From the NCBI RefSeq assembly GCF_040438885.1, contig NZ_CP159218.1, positions 2,852,001 to 2,916,000 of the forward strand: a stretch of DNA of 64,000 nt. The letters run 5' to 3'. Position 1 is the first letter of the stretch, and every line of letters begins with the position of its first letter. The notes under the pieces were generated by a model. That model worked only from the letters and a program-made list of their open reading frames with translations. It was not told the DNA's origin and searched no databases. Both the position numbers and the translations under genes were made by a program. This DNA comes from Nakamurella sp. A5-74 (GTDB taxonomy: Bacteria; Actinomycetota; Actinomycetes; Mycobacteriales; Nakamurellaceae). This document shows positions 62,931 to 64,000 of the stretch, one piece after another.

Positions 62931-63422
62931 TCACTCGGCGGCGGCTGCCCGCTTCCAGCGCTGCGTCGCGGTCGATGTGCCGGTACCCAGCTGCTCGACA
63001 CCCAGTGCCCTGCCCAGGCCGAAGGCCGGCATGTTGACATAGACGACCTCGTGCGGGCTCGGCTTGATCTGGTACGTCTCGTGCCAGACGCCGACATCGC
63101 CGCCGCCCCCGACTGCCTTGTTGAAGGTCCGCCAGGCCGGCAGGTGCGCCAGGTCGGGATCACGGGCGAAGCGGACCAGGTGCTCCTGGCTCTGCCAATA
63201 GCTCAGCAACATCGTCGTCCGGCCGAACCAGCTGTGGAAGGACAGCAGACCGGACTCCGGGTTCTTCGCCAGGTGCGTCAACATCCGACCCATCGCCATG
63301 CCGGTGCGGCTCCACTGCCAGGGTTTCCACCACCGATTGACGCGCATCCCGATCAGGAAGACCGTCACCGGTTCGTCGGTCGCTACGGGTGTCGCCGTCC
63401 ATCGTCCCGGATTGATCGCCAT
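62931..63422 (-). CDS. DUF4188 family protein
   Basis: 163 aa. Matches DUF4188, a dimeric alpha-beta barrel-like family: VTVFLIGMRVNRWWKPWQWSRTGMAMGRML, SFHSWFGRTTMLLSYWQSQEHLVRFARDP and VGVWHETYQIKPSPHEVVYVNMP. Some members are annotated as haem- or aldoxime-linked but the function is unsettled. ATG 63422 has AGGAG upstream. Divergent from the TetR gene at 63524, whose operator-like palindromes lie in the gap, so it is probably its target. Confidence 0.85.
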   Translation of the reverse strand: MAINPGRWTATPVATDEPVTVFLIGMRVNRWWKPWQWSRTGMAMGRMLTHLAKNPESGLLSFHSWFGRTTMLLSYWQSQEHLVRFARDPDLAHLPAWRTFNKAVGGGGDVGVWHETYQIKPSPHEVVYVNMPAFGLGRALGVEQLGTGTSTATQRWKRAAAAE

Positions 63423-63462
63423 GCTGCTGCTCCTGGGGTCTGCGATGGCAGAAGTTCTGCAA

Positions 63463-63484
63463 CACCGTTACGTAACAGTGTTAC
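63463..63484. promoter_or_regulatory. TetR operator candidate
   Basis: CACcGTTACGTAACaGTG at 63463-63480, a palindrome with one mismatched pair, continuing into GTAAC-agt-GTTAC (63472-63484). Lies between DUF4188 and the TetR gene. Confidence 0.7.
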
Positions 63485-63511
63485 ACAACTCTCGGAGCGC
63501 GGGAAGGGGGT

Positions 63512-63517
63512 TAGCCT
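63512..63517 (+). promoter_or_regulatory. -10 hexamer TAGCCT of the TetR gene
   Basis: Six bases before the ATG at 63524. Confidence 0.5.
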
Positions 63518-63523
63518 GACGTC

Positions 63524-64000
63524 ATGGCACGACCCCGCATCCACGACGACGCACTGCGTGATCAGCTCCTGGACGTGGCGGCCCAGGAGATCGCCGGCCA
63601 TGGACCGGATGCGTTGAGCATGCGTGGACTCGCAGTGACCGCCGGCACCTCGACCAGGGCTGTCTACACACTCTTCGGCGGCAAACCCGAGCTGATGGCC
63701 GAGCTGTGCGACCGGGCGTCCGCCGATCTCGGTCGGTCCCAACTCAGTGTCGCTCTCTCCGACGATCCGGCAGCCGACCTGATGGAGCTGGGCCGCAACT
63801 ACCGCCACTGGGCACTGACCAACCAGCACTCCTTCGCCATCCTCTTCGGCGGCGCCGTTGACTCGATCCTGCCGGTGGACTTCGACGGTTCTCCCCGCTT
63901 CGACTCGATGACCCCGCTCAGCGACGCGGTTCACAGACTCCTGGCGCGGCTGGGTTCCGCCGCCGATCCGAACGCCGTCGTGCTGTCGCTGTGGGTGGTC
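63524..64000 (+). CDS. TetR-family regulator (partial, 159 codons visible)
   Basis: The gene runs off the window end. HTH at residues about 8-50: LRDQLLDVAAQEIAGHGPDALSMRGLAVTAGTSTRAVYTLFGGKPELM. The following part (DPAADLMELGRNYRHWALTNQHSFAILFGG) is a TetR_C-like ligand domain as in TetR_C_33/WHG-type proteins. Probably represses itself and the divergent DUF4188 gene through the palindromes at 63463-63484. Predicted leaderless ATG start. Confidence 0.9.
   Translation, partial: MARPRIHDDALRDQLLDVAAQEIAGHGPDALSMRGLAVTAGTSTRAVYTLFGGKPELMAELCDRASADLGRSQLSVALSDDPAADLMELGRNYRHWALTNQHSFAILFGGAVDSILPVDFDGSPRFDSMTPLSDAVHRLLARLGSAADPNAVVLSLWVV

Noticed and set aside
61206-63617. 803-codon plus-strand frame opposite glnA2 and DUF4188
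   Set aside because: Shadow of glnA2; starts inside the HTH-citrate synthase gene.

Overview
The window is high-GC DNA from an actinobacterium. The gene order matches the Mycobacterium tuberculosis Rv2172c-Rv2206 block as I remember it: metF, idsA2, Rv2175c, pknL, aroG, Rv2179c, acyltransferase, ArsA-like, TB16.3, pimB, NlpC/P60, Rv2191, trpD, ctaE-qcrCAB, ctaF/ctaC, asnB, adoK, erpA, DUF3043. The extracellular PASTA repeats on PknL and the Streptomyces-like ROK/CPLC-protein group point outside Mycobacterium, for example to Nakamurella or a relative. The genus is inference. No tRNA, rRNA, insertion sequence, prophage or CRISPR array was seen.

Layout. 1-8.2 kb: the 5' part of dnaE, a divergent hypothetical gene, an antiporter-lspA-rluD run, and a FAD monooxygenase divergent from a GntR-TetR fusion regulator. 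8.2-18.7 kb: metF, a coupled DinB-glyoxalase-polyprenyl synthase run, the Rv2175c/PknL pair, aroG with a 3'-5' exoribonuclease and an acyltransferase, and a lipase-membrane protein pair. 18.7-31.4 kb: four overlapping genes (SRPBCC, ArsA-like, CPLC protein, ROK kinase), a phosphoesterase, a remnant of a fatty-acyl-CoA ligase, two NlpC/P60 hydrolases flanking pimB (one behind a c-di-AMP riboswitch), a NYN protein and a DEDDh/GIY-YIG nuclease. 31.5-43 kb: a TetR/epimerase pair, trpD with a degenerate receiver, and the bcc-aa3 respiratory genes (ctaE, qcrC, qcrA, qcrB; ctaC, ctaF) split by an SGNH hydrolase. 43-50 kb: asnB, adoK, a serine hydrolase with DUF4214-like repeats, erpA, DUF3043, TetR. 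50-64 kb: an amidase, a five-gene ABC transporter plus two-component module, gltX, an Old Yellow Enzyme, two divergent citrate synthases (one with an HTH domain), a GlnA2-type glutamine synthetase, DUF4188 and a TetR cut off by the window end.

How genes work together. CtaC/D/E/F and QcrABC form the aerobic respiratory supercomplex. The NlpC/P60 pair, PimB, the acyltransferase, the polyprenyl synthase, LspA and PknL all serve the cell envelope. Many genes start with ATG or GTG six or seven bases after a TANNNT hexamer, which predicts leaderless mRNAs. The most interesting candidate for undescribed biology is the divergent citrate synthase pair. One member carries a DNA-binding domain on a citrate synthase fold that keeps its catalytic-type residues, and two overlapping inverted repeats fill the shared promoter.
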